A DNA stretch of 58,165 nt, taken from contig QANT01009093.1 of assembly GCA_003254885.1 (NCBI GenBank), positions 1-58,165 of the forward strand, in the 5' to 3' direction. The stretch is from Purshia tridentata (lineage: Eukaryota; Streptophyta; Magnoliopsida; Rosales; Rosaceae). The position numbers and the translations under genes are program-made. Every line of letters starts with the position of its first letter. The stretch's first letter is position 1. The notes under the pieces are model-generated. The model saw only the letters and a list, made by a program, of their open reading frames with translations. It searched no databases and had not been told where the DNA came from. Shown here piece by piece: positions 39,231 through 51,079 of this stretch.

Positions 39231-39416
39231 AAGGGCTAATTGCATATATCACTCCTAAACTATTTCATGTTTGACATTTTGTCTCCAAACTAAGTTTTCT
39301 TACCCTAAATATTTATAGGAATTACGTTTGAGATGTCAAAAATATTTATTTGAATTTGAAGGGTAAAATGTCAAATATGACATAGTTTTGAGGTGATATT
39401 TGTATTTAATCGTTAA
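39231..39416. mobile_element. Short MITE-like element with imperfect inverted ends
   Basis: The left arm (GGGCTAATTGCATATATCAC...) and the inverse of the right arm match at about 30 of 35 bases over the part from ATATCAC to TTTGACATTTT. The enclosed sequence is non-coding. Target-site duplication was not resolved, so the superfamily is open. Confidence 0.65.
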
Positions 39417-40795
39417 TCTTTTGCTAATTTTGTTAGAAAGGGCAATGCTAGAGTGCCATAGTATGGCACATGCCATAATGACATGGAATTAACATATCAA
39501 TTAAATTACTTAATATATCTAATAATATATTTTATACATAAGCATTTTAAAAACTCCTATATCCCCATTTAAAATTATATAAAACATAAATTAAATCACA
39601 AAAGAAAAAAGATTTTAAAAAGATTTCATCACAAAATTATAAACCTCTAAACGTTTTCTTAAAAAAAAAAAAATTCCCCAATTTTAGAAGGAAAAAAAAA
39701 CACTCAATCCAATTATTTAGTTTAGGATTTAGGTTCTGTTCGATATCCTACAAGTATACAGAGTGAATATAATATAGTATATGAAAAAAGATTGTCGTAT
39801 CCACGAGGTTTTTTTAATCTAACTGAAGAAATTAAATTCCTCATTTAGATCTAACAAAAAAAATAAACAATAAACACGGCTTGTACTTAAAAAAAATTTG
39901 AACATCACTCGACATTCGCTTTGTTCGCTAATATTGAGCACTTATGGACATTTAATTAGAGTAAGGCCTATAATGTGAGACTCATCGATCAACAACTTGT
40001 TACTGATTATATTTAGAAAATTTATTTAATAGAATACTCATCTCATTGTATGCAAATGTATTTTGAAATGCATATAACATATAATTTTGCTAATTTACAC
40101 ACAAACCAGCTTTTTGACCTATATGTACTCAAATAACCATAACTTTTCCTAGAAAAATACAAATCATGATCCGTAAAATTCTACAAGAAGCTAACATCCG
40201 TATCTTTTTAGCGATATAAGGCTTATCATCCCGTTTGCTTCGAAGAGGTGCAGTTTAATCCGAGAAGAAGGCTGATTAGCCCCGAAATTCCTAACTCTGA
40301 AAATATCAAAGTGTTCTTTTTTGTTTGTTTTCTTTTCTTTGCTATTCAACCTATAAAAACATATAAAACTAAGTTAAACTAAACTAGATTTACTTAAAAA
40401 CGCAACATGAATTCAAGAATAAGAGTATAAAATATATAAAATAATGGTCAAATCAGATTCTAGCAAGAGTGGGGTGTAGGTGGGTTTGTTAAAAAATGTG
40501 CTATGGGTTTAATTTACTATGTAGGGCTAAAGGATGTGTGAAGTATCTAAAAGATTTTAAGATGAGTTGTTTTGTATAGCAATTGGACATGAGTGATTAT
40601 TGATTTTTAATGACTTTGTTATTTATGGTTTTCCTCTTTTATTAAGAAATTCATTGCTTTTGTAATTTGTTTGTCTTTTTTACATTACATTTTAAGGATT
40701 CTTTTTTTACAAGAAAATATACAATATATACGCTAGCCTTTCATGTTAGAAGTATGCAAGAATATGTTTGGATAAATCCAGAGAGCTCAAGCATT

Positions 40796-41022
40796 GTAAA
40801 AGCAAAAACAAAAGAATGTCGTGTATTATTTAATTAAGTATAAATTAGTTAGAATCATTTAATTTGGCTTGGATAAGATGATCTTTCACTAAATATGATA
40901 TAGCTATAATTGTAAAAACAAAAACAAAAGAATGTCGTGTATTATTTAATTAAGTATAAATTAGTTAGAATCATTTAATTTAGCTTGGATAAGATGATCT
41001 TTCACTAAATATGATATTAATT
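40796..41022. repeat. 116-bp tandem duplication upstream of PSF1
   Basis: The block starting at 40796 recurs at 40912 with almost no differences over about 105 bp. Both contain AAAGAATGTCGTGTATTATT and GGATAAGATGATCTTTCAC. It ends roughly 230 bp before the E2F-like site. Confidence 0.88.
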
Positions 41023-41249
41023 TAATATTAAAAATAGACGATGATGTATATAAACATAAAAATAATAAAAGAATAATGCGTAGTATTTTATTTTGTCACA
41101 TAAAATTATGGCACAAAATACTTGTGTTATAAATTATAATGTGTCACAAAATCTTTTTCCTTGTTAGAAAATAGCCATTTTTACGGCGATACTTTGTGCT
41201 GCCCTTGGCCGCGTTTTTTAGTGGGTACTTCAAAATTCTAAGCAAAAGA

Positions 41250-41259
41250 CCCGCCAAAA
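41250..41259 (-). promoter_or_regulatory. E2F-like site upstream of PSF1
   Basis: CCCGCCAAAA (TTTTGGCGGG on the other strand) matches the plant E2F consensus and lies 241 bp before the PSF1 start codon. E2F control of replication genes at G1/S is established in plants. Use of this site is inferred. Confidence 0.6.
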
Positions 41260-41499
41260 CCCAAAAAAGAGTTTTGGAATAAAGATTGAGTCTTCCCTCT
41301 CAATCTCAAAACCCATTAATTATTTGATACGAACCCAATTTGGGTTGCAAGGGGCCGTGATCTGAGAATCAATTCCTTGACGAGCTTTCTTCTAGATTCT
41401 CCGAAGGGCTTAGTGTTTAAGTTTGGTCTGAATCAACACTCTTCTCTCACTTCCCTTTGCTTCGAAGACTTCAATCTGCCACTCTGTTGAGCTTTGAAG

Positions 41500-44400
41500 A
41501 TGTACGGGATAAAGGCATGCGAACTGGTCAAAGAAATTGCAAGCTGCGAAAAGGGGCAGCTCACGCCTTTCAATGTAAGACCCAATTGCTCATTTTCCCT
41601 AAATTTGTTTGTTGTTCTCAGATTGATTGTATATACCCTCTAATTTGATATATATGTTGCTTTCATCTTGCAGAATAAATTATTGGAGGATGTAATCAAG
41701 GATTGTAAACGACATTATTCAAAGTTCCAATCCTCGATAAGGTAATATCAACCTTTTTTTTTGCTTCTATTTTTGCTTTTCATTTTTCTCATGAGTCATG
41801 GCATTACCATAGCAGCAAATTACATGCTCCATCTCAGTGGCAGTGATGAAGTTGTTTCAAACTAACTGCTGAAATAGTATTAAAAAAAAAAAAAACTAAA
41901 ACAATATAGCTTTGCTATGATGAAGTTAGGGGTGTGGATCCAAAGCAATCCCAACGCTCCCCCATAAATCCATCTCAGTGTTCTGACATGTATCTAAATT
42001 TGGGGTTTTTGAGTTGAATTTTAAATTTGAGGCTGATAGCTGACTTGGTTATGTACTGCTCAGACTTCAGAAACATAATTTTTATCATGAGTTTCAGAAC
42101 CACTTATGATGCAAATATGCAGCACTATTAAAACACAAATAAATCCATGCATATTTAGTATGCCTCAGTACAAGCATAAATATCGTCATGTTGACATAAT
42201 GAAATATATAAACCATTTAGTATTTTAAAACTTGTTTACGCTCCGCCATGGTTCAGGTACTGCATTGTGGTTGTGTTGGCGTTATAATGAAAGGGACTTT
42301 TTTCCTTGTTACTTGATTTTGTTAATCATTAGGGTATTTGTCATCTTTTATTGGTTGCATTCTACATCTCATAATTCAGTTATTAATTATTTAATTTATA
42401 TTATGCTAGTGGAGACATTCTGATTGAATTAATATATACTTGCACTAATGTAGCGGAAGCACTTACTAGAACTAAACTCCTTAGGGAACTAAGGATCGAG
42501 AGAAATCCTCTCTAGAAGGACCTTAAATCTCAAGGGAAATAGAAATAGATAGGTGGAAAACTCTGATAATCTGGATGATCATTCAGGTTACAAAAGAGCC
42601 TTTATATAGGCCTAAAATAGGTACATTTAGATGCATTGAACCTACTGTACTACATCATGCACATTTTACTACATTCTGTCTTAAATCAAAGATCGTGATT
42701 TCCTTATATAACTTTCTATAACAATGATATATGATTACTTCACGTAACTCAGGCTTTGTTCCATGTGTACTTAATTTCATATATTTTGTTTCTTCGAAAT
42801 TTTTTTCTTCCTAATTACTTTAAGATATACCCCAAAAAAAAAAAAAAAAGAACCATGCCAGTTAAGATATATCAGACTATGAATATGATATATTACAGCG
42901 TTTACTCAATACTAGAGGTTATCTTTTCAAATCATTTTATCATTACACCGTTTGTTGGTACATACTACATATACTCTGTTGAACTCTTACTTTTTCCAGT
43001 GTGGAAGTTGGATTACTGATCATCATGTAATAGGGGCACTTTGGCACTTGATTTAGGAATTCAGTTGATTTTTTGTTTTGAGAACTCCCATTTCAAAGAT
43101 TGTCTAAAACTGTGGATCTATTGTGCTTTCTGTTTATGTTTCCATATGCCATGATATATCTTTTGGATTGCATACTCAATCAACTTGTATGACGATGTTG
43201 AAACAGGAAAATGCAGGAAGAAGGATTAGATGTAACAGCTAAAAATGAGGACCACTATGGGGCACTCATCCACCACCTCTCTTTAGTTCGCAATAAACGC
43301 TGCTTAATGGCATACCTGTAATTTTTTATCTGTTGTATTATTTATATGACTAAACTGCTTCTTTTCTAATTAGTATGTTTTAGGTTTATCATCTTCACCA
43401 GCTATTATTGCATATGGTTCTTGCAACCATGCAGGTACAGCCGAGCAGAAATTTTACGAAATCTAACATGGAAGGTGGGGTCTGAAATTCCAAACGAAAT
43501 TCCAGAAGAAATTCGAGAGAAGCTCAGTGACTTGGAAAAAAACTACTTTAAGGATCATTATGTATCTCTAAAATCATATATGTCAAAAGTGATGCTTGAT
43601 TTGGCAGTGGTAATCTCTCTCTAAACACCCTAAAATTAATCATTATAAATAAACTCAACATTTATTAAGTCTTTCTCTATGATATTTGAATATTCCCCCT
43701 GACTTACAATTAAGATGGTTGTTGATTCATAGACATGTTAATAATGGAATTGATTCAAGCAAGATAACTGTTGGGTGTTAATGACTGAAAAGTTCTATAG
43801 TTTTAATTGAGTGGTACAATGGAGATGTTATTAATGAAAACGATTTGAGAAACTTGACTGTTTGTTACTTCCTATATTGAAGACAATAGCTTCCTTCTTA
43901 AATGAGAAGGTTTACAGACCTGTTGGCTGCACACCAAATTTGTTGCATACTGTGCTGTGGTTGAAAATATTGTGATTATGCTATGGTCAATGCTATTAGC
44001 CTCAGTGAATAACAGTGATGGAACATTTTTTTTTTTGGGATCTTGTAAGCAGAACCTATATGTACCAAATACTGGATTTTAAAAGTTCACTGACATATAT
44101 TTAACCTTTTGTGCTCATAATGGGAAAACCTGGAGTGAAGGAGGATTATGGGGAGTAAGCAAACATGACAGGAAAATGCAAGAAATTTTAAAATATTTTA
44201 TATTAGGAGGTCATAGGGTCTGGAGGTCTGTTAAGCATAATATTATTGGTAGCTACACAAGCAAGAACATTGTTATAAAGAATGATGATTGTCATGTTAG
44301 CTGCTGAGGTGCATATAAATCATCAATTTAAATGTACAGTTGAGTTATTGATATTGACTTCTAACTTCTACATAAAAAGCTTTCCATAGGAATCCACATC

Positions 44401-44878
44401 TGAAAAAGCATGTTACATCACTCAGTGTGTGCATGTCAGACTTGCATGGCATGGGTATGGGATGTGCAATATGCCTATTATTAAGTAGATGCCCTATGGG
44501 TGTGCCTAACAAAGGAAAAATTATAGCCTTGTTTCCCTAGTTCTTTAGAGTAAAAAGTGACTACTTTATTTACTTAGATTATCATTCTGGGTTCTTGTGT
44601 TTGCCAGGATATGGTGCCGCCGAAAGATCCCTACATTAAGGTGAGAGTCCTTCATGACATTGGTGAAGGAATAGTATGCAGTGATAAGACAGCCAAGTTT
44701 GCTCGCCACTCAATGCATTTTCTTAAAAGAACCGATGCTGAGCAGTGCATCTCACGGGTACGTTTCATTAACCTTTTAGCTTGAATCTGCATCTGCTTAG
44801 GTTTGTCAAATTCCTAGCTGTCTAACTACTGTCCTCAACTAAATCTAATAGGGCTTGATGGAGGAGCTCACAGGCTGA
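41500..44878 (+). CDS. PSF1: DNA replication complex GINS subunit PSF1
   Basis: A subunit of the nuclear GINS tetramer, which with CDC45 and MCM2-7 forms the replicative helicase. Six phase-consistent exons (41500-41574, 41674-41741, 43207-43317, 43435-43609, 44608-44757, 44852-44878) give 201 residues, the usual plant PSF1 length. The start MYGIKACELVKEIASCEKGQ matches the family, as do HYGALIHHLSLVRNKRCLMAY in the helical A domain, DMVPPKDPYIKVRVL at the start of the C-terminal B domain, and ARHSMHFLKRTDAEQCI. The ending MEELTG is also typical. The last coding exon is only 9 codons. The start was chosen by family match; an upstream ATG at 41457 opens another frame that overlaps it. Intron 2 contains a repetitive-looking stretch near 42440-42670. 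No lesion is seen. Confidence 0.94.
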
Positions 44879-46082
44879 CCTAACTGGCATGACCTGCTAA
44901 CTCATGAACCTGACAGCTCCAACCCTCTTCCTCGGTTACTCTATGTACTACCGTCTCATGTTCAGTTTCTGTTATATTGATAACTTTATTCTTAGTTTTT
45001 CTTAATAATGTAGCTTTCTGACTGCATGAGCATAAAATGTCATGTGTGGCAGTTCCCTGCAGATAACATGATGATGAAGTTGATAGTTAAATGCAGAGAT
45101 ATCACTTATACCTACCCTTTCAAATACACACTATTGGTTAAAGTTAGATCCAGCTTTTATGATGAGTGCAAATAGCACTCATTAGCCCTTAATGACAAAC
45201 CTTTCATCTCCATTACTCTCTTGATCTTAATATTTCTTCTTGATTATGGGCATATAGACTCGCTTAAACATGACAAACCAAGTAACCAACTTGTGCTCAC
45301 ATGGTTGACTTGCTTCTGGTTAAGATTTCACACCCCACTAAAGTTTGATTGCTTGTGCTTCATCTTCAACAAAACTGGGTCTGATAAACTCTTGATTCCA
45401 AGAACTACATGAGTTTAATCATTCACCACTCATAGGCTCCAAGATTTGGGGGGGACCTAACCGTTTTGGGGAAAGGAAGCCAAATGCTTCAAAGACCTGT
45501 TTACAAAAGAGAATGAGATTAGTTTAAGGCAAAGTGGTAGTGTCTCACTATCATTCAATTCATTAATTATCCAGATGGAAAGTAGGGAAAATAAGAAAAT
45601 CAAATCAGTAATAAAATCTGTGTATAGGGAAAATCAAGATGTAGGTTCAATACTTCTTAGGTACATTGTAAATTTTCAAGCTCTATTTGTTTTAATCGAA
45701 CATGTTTGCAAGACACAAGATCATATTCCCATTATTATTATTATTTGTTAAAAAATGTGTTTTTGTAAGTAAGTAGACAAGAATACTTTTTCAACCAATA
45801 AATTAATAACCATTCTAAGTTTCTTAAAAAACATTTTGCCAATTTTTTTAATTTTTAATTTTTTCCACTGGAAGGAATGAAATTCTTGATCCATCATATT
45901 CTAACTTCTCTCACGACTGCCATTTGAGTCAACTTCGAACATAATAACCGTTGATTGAAAAGAAGAAGGGTAACATTAATTGACAAAAAAAAATGCATTA
46001 AAAACTTCCAAACCTTTTGCCTTTTCCCCTTGTGGGCCGGATCCAGTGAAAAATTGGAAATCCATAAAAAAACTTCCCTGCC
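44879..46082. other. Intergenic, PSF1 to membrane-protein gene
   Basis: PSF1 3' UTR comes first, then AT-rich sequence. A less AT-rich stretch at 45080-45430 with a 63-codon open frame may be a retroelement remnant, but no family motif was recognised. Confidence 0.5.
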
Positions 46083-46489
46083 ATGGCTTCTTCAAAGAAA
46101 TGGGCATCCATCATATCTTCCATTGCTTCTTGTATATATTTCCTTGTCATTATCCTTCAAATTCCTCTTTTCAGGTAATTACAGTTTGCACTTCTGTCTT
46201 ATTTTCGTTTAATCATCATTCGTGATATATGAATTTGAAATATCATTTTTATAGAAAACACCTAATAAAGAAAACAAATTCAAATGTCTCTACAATATTC
46301 GGTTTTACATTTTCTCAATGAATTTGAGTTCACACATCAGAAATTTGTAGTGTGCTTGAAATAAATATCGGTTTTCTTCTCATTGTCCCAATTTTGTAAG
46401 CTGAGACGATATCTTTGTTTGCACTGGTTTTGTTGTGTTACACTTTTTTAAGGGTTGAATATATGCCATAGAATTTAAAACATATGAAA

Positions 46490-46523
<34 letters not shown>

Positions 46524-48004
46524 TCATTTGAGAAATCTGGGTTCTACTCATTTTAAATATATTTATTGATACCCTTTATATTGGTATTTACTTAGGCTGC
46601 ATTTGATCAATTGGCCAGCTACTGGAAAATGGTCATAAAAAAATCAAACTAGCACCAAGTTTTTTCTTCTCTGAAGTGGGAACCATTACCATGTGATTAT
46701 AATAGTACTATAAACACTAAGTTATAAATTTTTTAACACTATGTGGCAGATGTAATGTTAGTGCTTTAGTTGCTAGAAATAAATTGGGTTAAAAGGGGGA
46801 ACAATGCCACATCAGTTGGTATCCAAAAACTTTGATATATTTTGGTAGCTGTATTTTTACTCATGCCACCAAATTCTTCCTGCTTATCCAAATTCATCCC
46901 TAAAGTAACAAAAGGAATATATATATATGTTTTTATCAGATTAACACATTATTATTCTCTTTGCTCCCCAGGGTCCCCTGTAGAGATGGACTATGTAGAA
47001 CACCAGTAGAGGTAACATCCTCTCAGTTGATTGCATGTGAACTATTCCCTTTAGTTGTAGTGAAAGCACTAGTCTACCCGGGGGCTGTTGCAAATGCATT
47101 AGTAAAAAACAAAGCAATCCCAAGCTATAATAGTTTGAGGTTACATAAGTTCACCAATGTAAAGGCAGCCACTGCAATTTCTGATCTGCAGCGCCTAGAG
47201 GTTAGTATATATGCTCATAGCTTTTTTCTTTCACTCCTACGTGATATTGCTGAAACCTTTATCATATTTGACTTTTATTAGGATAATTTAGGGGAAGGAA
47301 TTTATCTGTCATGTATTTTGTTAAGAATATTAAGTCCCAGGTTGAGCGATTGAAGTTTTAAGTCTGTTTACTCAGTATCAATTGTTTTCGAGTTAGATGT
47401 TCCAACTTTCACATACCATCAAAGTAGACGATTCATTCATGCGTTAGGTCCATATCGGCCACACATGCTTCATGTCACACAATATAATTAATCCATGTGA
47501 CAGCGAAGAAAATGGGAGATAAGAGGAAGAGATGAAAGAGAATCAATGTAATGATTTAAAAAAATAAAAACTAAAACTATTTGAAATTGTTTGAAACTAA
47601 AAACTATTTGAGCTAAGAAAAAAATGCACTAGCTAATAAAGCTTTTTAAATGAGAGCAAAAGGAGAGTAAGTAGTAGTTACTAAGTACATAGTAGATTGC
47701 ACTCTGTTGTACTATTTCTCACAATGGCTTGCACCAGGTTCTTGTTGGAAGCTACTTATCAGTGGCAGGAGCACTTGTGGGTCTTATAAAACCAGGGAGA
47801 ATGAGCCTCTTTGGTATGCTTCTTATCGTATGGGGTCTTGTTAGGGAAATCATTCTGAGAAAGTCAGTGAGCACAAATCATATATATATTTACCCAGCAA
47901 TGTCAATTGCCATGTTTTCCGCCTTCCTGTGTATTACAAAGGATGTAAGAAGGATAATTCGTAGTTGTAGAGGTGCACGGACTGTGAAGGCAAAACATTT
48001 ATAA
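46083..48004 (+). CDS. Small predicted membrane protein, function unknown
   Basis: Three exons with matching phases (46083-46174, 46972-47200, 47738-48004) encode 195 residues. Residues 9-30 (SIISSIASCIYFLVIILQIPLF) form a signal peptide or anchor. A luminal/extracellular-type loop with CRDGLC follows and the segment PVEVTSSQLIACELFPLVVVKAL may pair with the membrane. Three further hydrophobic segments lie at about 110-124, 130-146 and 157-173, and the tail is basic (RRIIRSCRGARTVKAKHL). Codon use and splice sites look normal and there are no internal stops, so I think it is real. I do not recognise a named family. The start codon sits just after an AT-rich leader and has no upstream in-frame ATG in the exon. 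Confidence 0.75.
46493..46520. repeat. TA microsatellite in intron 1 of the membrane-protein gene
   Basis: About 14 AT/TA units. Confidence 0.9.
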
Positions 48005-49736
48005 GTACTTGAAGCCTTCAAAAATCATTAAATCTTTTTGAACTCTTTTCATTTGTAGTTTGAAAGTGACTATTTTGATTTTTTTGTAATTTTATATTCC
48101 TTTACTGTAATTGTAAAGAAGGGAACAGATTTGTTCTTATTTTTTCTTTACTTCAATTGCATTCAGAAAGCAATTTTCATATGTAGCACTTTTAAATTTG
48201 CTTAGCTTGGTTGTTTGTCCTTCGGCTTTTCTTTAAACATATATGAAAGGTTTCTGAATATATGGGGCCTTATGGTAAAGTGTATGTTTTCAGAAAAAAA
48301 GAAAAGAAAAGAAAAGAAAGAAAAACTAGATGTTTCTCATAATGGCTGAATGTGTTACTCCACGGGCTGTATGTATTACTATACAAACAATGTTTTGTGT
48401 TTCTCATATGCAGTGGCATTATGTATAGCCTGGAACAAGTTTGCAAAAGCATTTGGCAATGACTTCTGACCTTAATGATTTAATGTTCTGATGTTATTAG
48501 TTGTAATTTCTAATTTCTTTCCCATAGGATAGTAATCAGATAGACTACCACAGATCCTAGATGTATCTATCAAAAAGGGTAAGGAACCAATAAATGAAAC
48601 AACTCAAGCAATTAGCAAAGTAGCAAAGGTATGGGCCTGTTTAGGCCTCCACTTAGCCAAAAAAATTAGTAGCAAATGTATGGTATATATATGGACAGAG
48701 TTCACTGATTGAATAAAAGGTGTCTCCTTTGTCTTAACGGTAAAGTTCAATATGAGGAGCAAGTATCCAATTTTCTCCAAGATATTAGTTTACATGATTG
48801 AAACAAAACATAAAAAGAACAGAAAACAAAAATAAAGGTCAACCATATTATTAATAACAATAATTAATATTGTTGTGATAATTATACATTATCTTTTCAT
48901 ATACCCTCATTTTTTGTAATTAAAATCCTTACAAACTCAAAGACAGACAATATATCAATCATCAAGGGGACCCCCAAGAGCAAGTTGCAAACCATGCACG
49001 GTAACAAAGACACGTGTTGCACATATTATTTTGTTTATACACAATTATTGTCATAATATCAGTGGCTTCCATTGTTGGTTTTCAGTGTTGCCCTGTTGGT
49101 CTGCTGGAACATGAATCACATGATCTAATGTCAACACAAAGATGTCTGCCACTTCCTTGACCACTGGTCCATTGCTGAATTATGTCCTTGCAGGGGCCAT
49201 AAAATAGGATAATCTAGTGAATAGTAATGCAACAACCCTCAAATCTTGGAAATTTGTATGCAGTACTCACTTGCCTTACTTGTCCAACTTTTTCATATAG
49301 ATTTTGATCTTAGTGGACTCTTTTCTGTTTCTTTGTAGCTATCCTCACATAGAGAAATACGGAGATTTTGGGGTTTTAGAGTTGGGTTTTGCTTTTGATC
49401 ATTTTTAAAAAATAGACAGGGAGAGTCCATGGATTTTCCTAGGTAGCTGGTAGTTTCTTTGAGAGTAATCACCAGGTAAAGGGTTGCATTTTGGAGGTGG
49501 GTTTTTGTTCATTGCATACTTCAAAAACCAGATGAGTTCTTTTTTTTGGGGGCTGTGATTAGAAGATTTCTGAGCATTGACTGACTTTGAGAAGTATCTA
49601 CTGTGAAAATCCAAGTATTTCATTGTGTGGAGTTTACATGTAAAGTTCAAATAATGTAGGTTGTGGTCCATGGGCGGCAAAGTTATAAATTTATACAGAA
49701 CTACAAGCTTTTAGTGGTGGTTCTGGTGTAGATTAA
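48005..49736. other. Intergenic, no gene seen
   Basis: The membrane-protein 3' UTR lies first. The rest is AT-rich with short chance frames. The last 350 bp is the probable leader of the racemase-like gene at 49737. Confidence 0.55.
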
Positions 49737-51079
49737 ATGTTTGATGGGAGCATGACAACTTCTTTGCACACTTTCAACTATCCTTTCCATAAATTGGGAT
49801 TTGTAAATACACATAGAACCCTCTATAAGCCAAGGTTGAATCCAAGTCTACCTATAACTCCATCCCCAGTTCTCTCACATACAGATGAAAGTGGGAAGTT
49901 TCTGGAGTATAAGAAGGGTTCTGGTCCAACTACAGCTTCAACAAACAATGATTCTAGTAATTCTCTTCTAGGTCTAACAAATACAGTTGGTATAATTGGA
50001 GGGGTATCTTTGGATTCTACTCTTAAGTTTTTGAGAAAATTAGTTCAGTGGAGTTCAAAAGATGGAGGAAGTTGCCCTCCTTTTGTTCTTTGCTCTGATC
50101 CTGCGTTAAGTAAGGAGCTTCTATTGGTTGAGAGAAGTTCTATCCCCTCTCTAAGCAGTAAAATTGAAGGTAATAAATTGGATCCTACTCCAATTGTGGA
50201 GAATCTGAGGAGTAAGAGGATTTATCTTGAGAATTCGGGAGCTCGTTGCATAGTAATGCCTTGTCATATTGCACATTGTTGGCATGATGAAATTTCTGAA
50301 GGATGTTCTGTGCCTTTCCTTCATATGGGTGAGTGTTGCCAAGGAGCTCAAGGAAGCAAAGTTGAAGCCACTTGAAGCTGGGAGTCCATTGCAGATTGGA
50401 GTGCTTGCAACCAATGCAACTTTGACAGCAAGATTCTATCAGGAGAAACTGCAGAGTGAGGTAATTACATTATGCAGATTTTTTTTCAGATTGTCTGATT
50501 AGTCTTGTAAGGTTGGGGCATGGTCTAGAAAAGGTAATCTGTTCCTAATAGTTGTTTTATGTACAAATATGTTGAATTATAATGCTGAAGAAGAAAATCT
50601 CAATATCATGAGTAAATTTAAGTTTAGAGGGCATTGGATATCCCATTCCCAGGTATTGGTGTCACATCACAAAGAGAAGCTTCTCAGGTTTTTAATATAC
50701 ACACACACACACATTTTCGATTAACATTGGTAATTCAGGTTAGTGTCATTCGGATGAAAATATTGTTGGAAATGAAAACAGCGAAATTGCGCATTCATAC
50801 ATGGCAATGGAACTTGAACTGTTTAAATGAATAACATTTAAATTCATCCCTGCTATTGAAGCCTTAAACAGAAAGGACATGGAGGGGGCACAGAATCTTT
50901 TGAGGATTGCACTCCAGGTTCTTCTAGTGAGGGCTGTGAACTCTGTAATTCTTGCCTCTGATGATATGCGCAATCTTCTTCCTCGGGACGATCTTCTTCT
51001 TAAGAAATGCATTGACCCTATGGATGCATTGGCATGGTCAACCACAAAGTGGGTTCAATCTGCTGAACAAGGTACATAA
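49737..51079 (+). pseudogene. Asp/Glu racemase-family gene, apparently broken
   Basis: Homologues are predicted plastid aspartate/glutamate racemase-like enzymes (Arabidopsis At1g15410 type). Exon 1 (49737-50460) opens with a 60-80 residue leader, then NTVGIIGGVSLDSTL, PFVLCSDPALS and SGARCIVMPCHIAHCWH, which holds the first catalytic-type Cys. After VPFLHMGEC two bases appear to be missing (about 50333-50337). Frame is lost, and the correct continuation VAKELKEAKLKPLEAGSP appears in the next frame up to a GTAATT donor. Exon 2 keeps FIPAIEALNRKDMEGAQNLL to LLLKKCIDPMDALAWST (second Cys) and ends TAA at 51077-51079. Its 5' part, and so the acceptor (before about 50845), is degraded or replaced. 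A single indel could be a sequencing error; the damaged exon 2 start argues for a true pseudogene. Confidence 0.8.

Larger units (their letters stand above)
37391..41249. other. Gene-poor intergenic region
   Basis: The NLR 3' flank (37391-37800) contains splice-like GTACTAATC and TTTCAG signals and may be 3' UTR. Nothing further codes. A sequence near 39735-39830 with GATTGTCGTATCCACGAGG has the look of a plant retroelement remnant, but its ends were not found. The MITE at 39231 and the duplication at 40796 are listed separately. Confidence 0.5.

Noticed and set aside
39735..39830. Retroelement remnant with GTCGTATCCACGAGG
   Set aside because: It looks familiar from plant repeats but neither end nor coding sequence could be identified.
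42430..42720. Retroelement LTR in PSF1 intron 2
   Set aside because: The stretch looks repetitive and less AT-rich, but no terminal repeat, primer-binding site or coding motif could be shown.
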